Shown here piece after piece: positions 14,037-16,151 of a DNA stretch of 16,151 nucleotides. Position numbers and translations under genes: made by a program. Each line of letters opens with the position of its first letter. Within the stretch, counting starts at the first letter, position 1. Location: positions 1 to 16,151 of the forward strand of contig JAJZWQ010000061.1 in assembly GCA_021846605.1 (NCBI GenBank), given 5' to 3'. This DNA comes from Bacillota bacterium (GTDB lineage: Bacteria; Bacillota_E; RBS10-35; JAJYVN01). Below the pieces are notes generated by a model. It made no database searches. It was not told the DNA's origin and was given only the letters and a program-made list of their open reading frames with translations.

Positions 14037-14777
14037 ATGACGGCTCCGGTGGTGGCGTTGCGCGGCGTGGCCAAGACCTACCGGATGGGGTCGGTCACGG
14101 TCTCGGCCCTGCGGGATGTCGATCTGGATGTGGCCGAGGGGGACATGGTGGCGATCACCGGTCCCTCGGGATCGGGCAAGTCCACGCTGATGAACATCGT
14201 CGGCTGCCTGGACCGTCCCAGCCAGGGCAGCTACGCGCTGGCGGGGCGCTGCGTGGACCGGTTGGCGGACGACGCCTTGGCCGAGGCGCGCAACCGCTCG
14301 ATCGGGTTCATCTTCCAGAGTTTCCACCTGCTGCCACGATTGAGTGCGCTGGAAAACGTCGAACTGCCGCTGGTGTACCGGGGCATGGGGGCGCGGCGCC
14401 GCCACGCCCTTGCCTGCCAAGCGCTGGCGGAGGTGGGCCTGGAAGACCGCATGCACCACCTGCCGGCGCAGCTTTCCGGCGGTCAGCAGCAGCGGGTGGC
14501 GGTCGCCCGGGCGCTGGCGGGGCGTCCGTCCCTCCTGCTGGCCGACGAACCGACGGGCAACCTTGATTCGCGTGCCGGCCACGACCTGTTGGCTCTGTTC
14601 CAGGGATTGAACGACGAGGGCATGACGGTGCTGCTGGTGACCCATGACGCGGCGGTGGCCCGGCATTGCCGCCGCATCCTGAGCGTCGCGGACGGATTGG
14701 TCACCGGGTGCGCGGAGGTGGCCGCAGACGAACGGCTGTTGGCCGCCGCACCGGCGCGGGGGGGCGAGCGGCTGTGA
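14037..14777 (+). CDS. MacB/LolD-type ABC transporter ATP-binding protein
   Basis: A 246-residue ATPase of the MacB/LolD/FtsE group. Walker A is GPSGSGKST (42-50), the Q-loop is Gln94 in FIFQSFHLLPRLSALENV, the signature is LSGGQQQRVAVARAL (146-160), Walker B is LLLADEPTGNLD (Asp170, catalytic Glu171), and the switch is His203 in LVTHD. The FHLLPRLSALENVELPL and DEPTGNLDS stretches are hallmarks of this group. It powers the permease encoded next to it, using a mechanotransmission cycle in known members. The ATG at 14037 has AAAGGAGCGAGG 5-16 bases upstream, the best Shine-Dalgarno in the window; an in-frame upstream extension to 13929 is not protein-like. The TGA overlaps the GTG of the permease by four bases. 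Confidence 0.94.
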   Translation: MTAPVVALRGVAKTYRMGSVTVSALRDVDLDVAEGDMVAITGPSGSGKSTLMNIVGCLDRPSQGSYALAGRCVDRLADDALAEARNRSIGFIFQSFHLLPRLSALENVELPLVYRGMGARRRHALACQALAEVGLEDRMHHLPAQLSGGQQQRVAVARALAGRPSLLLADEPTGNLDSRAGHDLLALFQGLNDEGMTVLLVTHDAAVARHCRRILSVADGLVTGCAEVAADERLLAAAPARGGERL

Positions 14778-15952
14778 ACCTCTGGGAGAGCCTGCGCATG
14801 GCCGTGCTGGCCATCCGCACCAATGTACTGCGTTCGTTCCTGACGGCGCTTGGGATCATCATCGGCGTGGCGACGGTGATGATCGTCGTCGCCCTGGGCC
14901 AGGGTGCGCGGGCCGCCGTGACCCAACGGGTCGAGTCCCTGGGCACGAACCTGGTGATCGCCTTCCCCTCACCGGGTTCCGGGGTGCAGTTCACGGCCGG
15001 GATGGCCCAGTCCCTCAAGGGCCGGGTGCCCGACGTCACGGCCGCCATGCCGGTGTTCAGCGGGCGCGGCGCCGCCGTCGTCTGGCATACGCAGAACACC
15101 CAGGCCAGTCTGCAGGGGGTCAGCCCGCAGTGGCTTTCCATGCGGGGAGCGCAACTGGCGGCCGGCTCCTTCATCACGCCCCAGCAGGTGACGGGACGGT
15201 CCCGGGTGGCGGTGGTCGGACAGACGGTGCTGACCAACCTCGGCCTGTCCTCGGCGGCGGCGGTCGGCCGACAGGTTTTTGTCGGCGGGACGGCCTTCAC
15301 GATCGAGGGGGTCCTTCAACCCCTGGGGGCCGGGGTGGGCGGGCAGAGCCAGGACAGCATCGTGCTCATGCCGTACACGACCTCACAGGACATTCTGCAC
15401 ACGGCCTACCCCAGCGAGCTGTATTTTCAGGTGGCGCAGGCCAACGACGCGGCCCTGGTCGTGGGCACGCTCGACATGATCTTCGCACACACCTATCCGC
15501 GGCCGAATGCCGTCAACGTGGCGAGCCAGGACCAGTTGCTCTCCACCCTCAGCAGCGTCAACCGGACCCTGACCCTGACGCTGGGGTCGGTCGCCGCCGT
15601 TTCCCTGCTGGTCGGCGGCATCGGCATCATGAACATCATGTTGGTCTCGGTGGTGGAGCGCACGCGTGAGATCGGCCTGCGCAAGGCGATCGGGGCGCGG
15701 CGCCGCGACGTGCTGCGGCAGTTCCTCATCGAGGCCGCGCTGCTTTCGGGCGGCGGTGGACTGATCGGTGTGGCCTTTGGCGCGCTGGCGACGCACATCG
15801 GCGGCGTGCTTCTCAAGACCCCGATGGCGGTGTCGCCCGTCTCGGCCGCGGTGGGGTTGACGTTCGCCGTGGCGGTCGGCGTCGTCTTCGGCATGTGGCC
15901 CGCGGCCCAGGCGAGCCGCCTCGATCCGATCACGGCCCTGCGGCGCGACTGA
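14774..15952 (+). CDS. MacB/FtsX-family ABC transporter permease
   Basis: A 392-residue permease. The first membrane helix (about 21-41, LTALGIIIGVATVMIVVALG) is followed by an extracellular MacB periplasmic-core-type domain (about 45-265). Three C-terminal helices make the FtsX domain: about 270-293 (SLLVGGIGIMNIMLVSV), 316-342 and 356-376. The stretch ERTREIGLRKAIGARRRDVLRQFLIEA is the coupling region that contacts the ATPase, and the end ASRLDPITALRRD is typical. Known relatives export macrolides, peptides or lipoproteins, or sense antimicrobial peptides; the cargo here is unknown. The GTG at 14774 is coupled to the ATPase stop by a GTGA overlap. With the adaptor it forms a MacAB-like operon, with no outer-membrane channel gene nearby. 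Confidence 0.94.
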   Translation: MNLWESLRMAVLAIRTNVLRSFLTALGIIIGVATVMIVVALGQGARAAVTQRVESLGTNLVIAFPSPGSGVQFTAGMAQSLKGRVPDVTAAMPVFSGRGAAVVWHTQNTQASLQGVSPQWLSMRGAQLAAGSFITPQQVTGRSRVAVVGQTVLTNLGLSSAAAVGRQVFVGGTAFTIEGVLQPLGAGVGGQSQDSIVLMPYTTSQDILHTAYPSELYFQVAQANDAALVVGTLDMIFAHTYPRPNAVNVASQDQLLSTLSSVNRTLTLTLGSVAAVSLLVGGIGIMNIMLVSVVERTREIGLRKAIGARRRDVLRQFLIEAALLSGGGGLIGVAFGALATHIGGVLLKTPMAVSPVSAAVGLTFAVAVGVVFGMWPAAQASRLDPITALRRD

Positions 15953-15983
15953 GGCGCCGCCCGCCCGCTCCGGGGTGGTGGCG

Positions 15984-16020
15984 GTGCGGGCGCCTGCCTC
16001 CACCGTCGGGGCGCCCGCAC
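15984..16020. terminator. Strong hairpin between the MacB permease gene and mutL
   Basis: GTGCGGGCGCC (15984-15994) and GGCGCCCGCAC (16010-16020) are perfect 11-base arms around a 15-base loop. It sits 31 bases after the permease stop and before the mutL promoter-like sequence, the right place to end the MacAB-like transcript. There is no T-run after either arm, so it may act as a U-tract-less or Rho-assisted terminator, or as an mRNA end stabiliser. Confidence 0.55.
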
Positions 16021-16036
16021 GAGAGCGCCCCCAGGC

Positions 16037-16065
16037 TTCAGCCGTGGGTTGTTCCGCGCTATGCT
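16037..16065 (+). promoter_or_regulatory. Candidate promoter of mutL
   Basis: TATGCT (16060-16065) lies 17 bases after TTCAGC (16037-16042, 3 of 6 matches to TTGACA). The surrounding GCTATGCTGGCGCC matches the TetR-gene -10 region (GCTACGCTGGCGCC) at 13 of 14 positions. It suggests mutL has its own promoter here and does not rely on transcription from mutS. Confidence 0.45.
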
Positions 16066-16084
16066 GGCGCCCAGGGGTGGGGAC

Positions 16085-16151
16085 GTGGGGCGGATTCAGG
16101 TGCTGCCGGCGGCGGTCGCCCAGAGGATCGCGGCCGGCGAGGTCATTGAGC
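16085..16151 (+). CDS. mutL: DNA mismatch repair protein MutL, N-terminal end (partial)
   Basis: The window ends 22 codons into a gene starting VGRIQVLPAAVAQRIAAGEVIE. This is the strongly conserved MutL N-terminus (IxxLPxxVAxxIAAGEVxE), which begins the GHKL ATPase domain; the Glu of AAGEV(I/V)E lies just before motif I. MutL is recruited by mismatch-bound MutS and triggers strand removal. The GTG at 16085 was chosen because it gives the family-typical start and AGGGGTGG lies 5 bases upstream; an in-frame ATG at 16061 overlaps the -10-like TATGCT and would add eight atypical residues. The rest lies outside the window. Confidence 0.92.
   Translation, partial: MGRIQVLPAAVAQRIAAGEVIE

Noticed and set aside
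11943..14666. 907-codon open frame on the minus strand
   Set aside because: It is antisense to the adaptor and ATPase genes, whose products have clear family motifs. Its translation is Arg/Gly/His-rich and unrecognisable.
1..16151. CRISPR arrays, tRNA or rRNA genes
   Set aside because: No regularly spaced repeat series, tRNA cloverleaf or rRNA-like sequence was seen on either strand.

Overview
The window is GC-rich bacterial DNA with dense genes, ATG/GTG starts and G-rich Shine-Dalgarno stretches. A surface protein with three SLH repeats (S-layer-type cell-wall anchoring), membrane-anchored HtrA, a LmrCD/BmrCD-like ABC pair and a MacAB-like set with no outer-membrane channel gene suggest a high-GC, Gram-positive-type Bacillota lineage such as the Thermaerobacter / Symbiobacterium / Sulfobacillus range. 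The phylum is inference; no rRNA or tRNA is present to settle it.

The window is framed by the mismatch-repair genes. It opens with the last 44 codons of mutS and closes with the first 22 codons of mutL, both on the plus strand. These genes are often adjacent in Bacillota; here about 15.9 kb of envelope and efflux genes lies between them.

Layout: mutS 3' end (1-137, +); HtrA-like protease (207-1244, +), convergent with a 1070-residue secreted SLH/IPT-TIG surface protein (1351-4563, -); a gap of about 580 bp with no convincing gene; a heterodimeric ABC exporter pair (5143-6897 and 6894-8819, +); a decayed ISKra4-like transposase fragment (about 8854-9190, +); a 14-TM DHA2-type MFS exporter (9200-10810, -) divergent from a TetR/AcrR regulator (10939-11613, +), with two near-identical palindromic operators between them; a roughly 330-bp stretch without a gene; a MacAB-like operon made of a tandem-duplicated HlyD/MacA adaptor (12018-13901), an ATPase (14037-14777) and a MacB/FtsX permease (14774-15952); then a hairpin and mutL.

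The block holds three export systems of different type: a heterodimeric ABC exporter, a proton-driven MFS pump with its own repressor, and a MacAB-like tripartite-style system. HtrA and the SLH protein add envelope quality control and surface structure. No clearly new enzymatic system is visible. The most unusual items are the double-module adaptor, the asymmetric ATP sites of the ABC pair, the operator layout of the MFS/TetR pair, the transposase fossil, and the position of the whole block between mutS and mutL.
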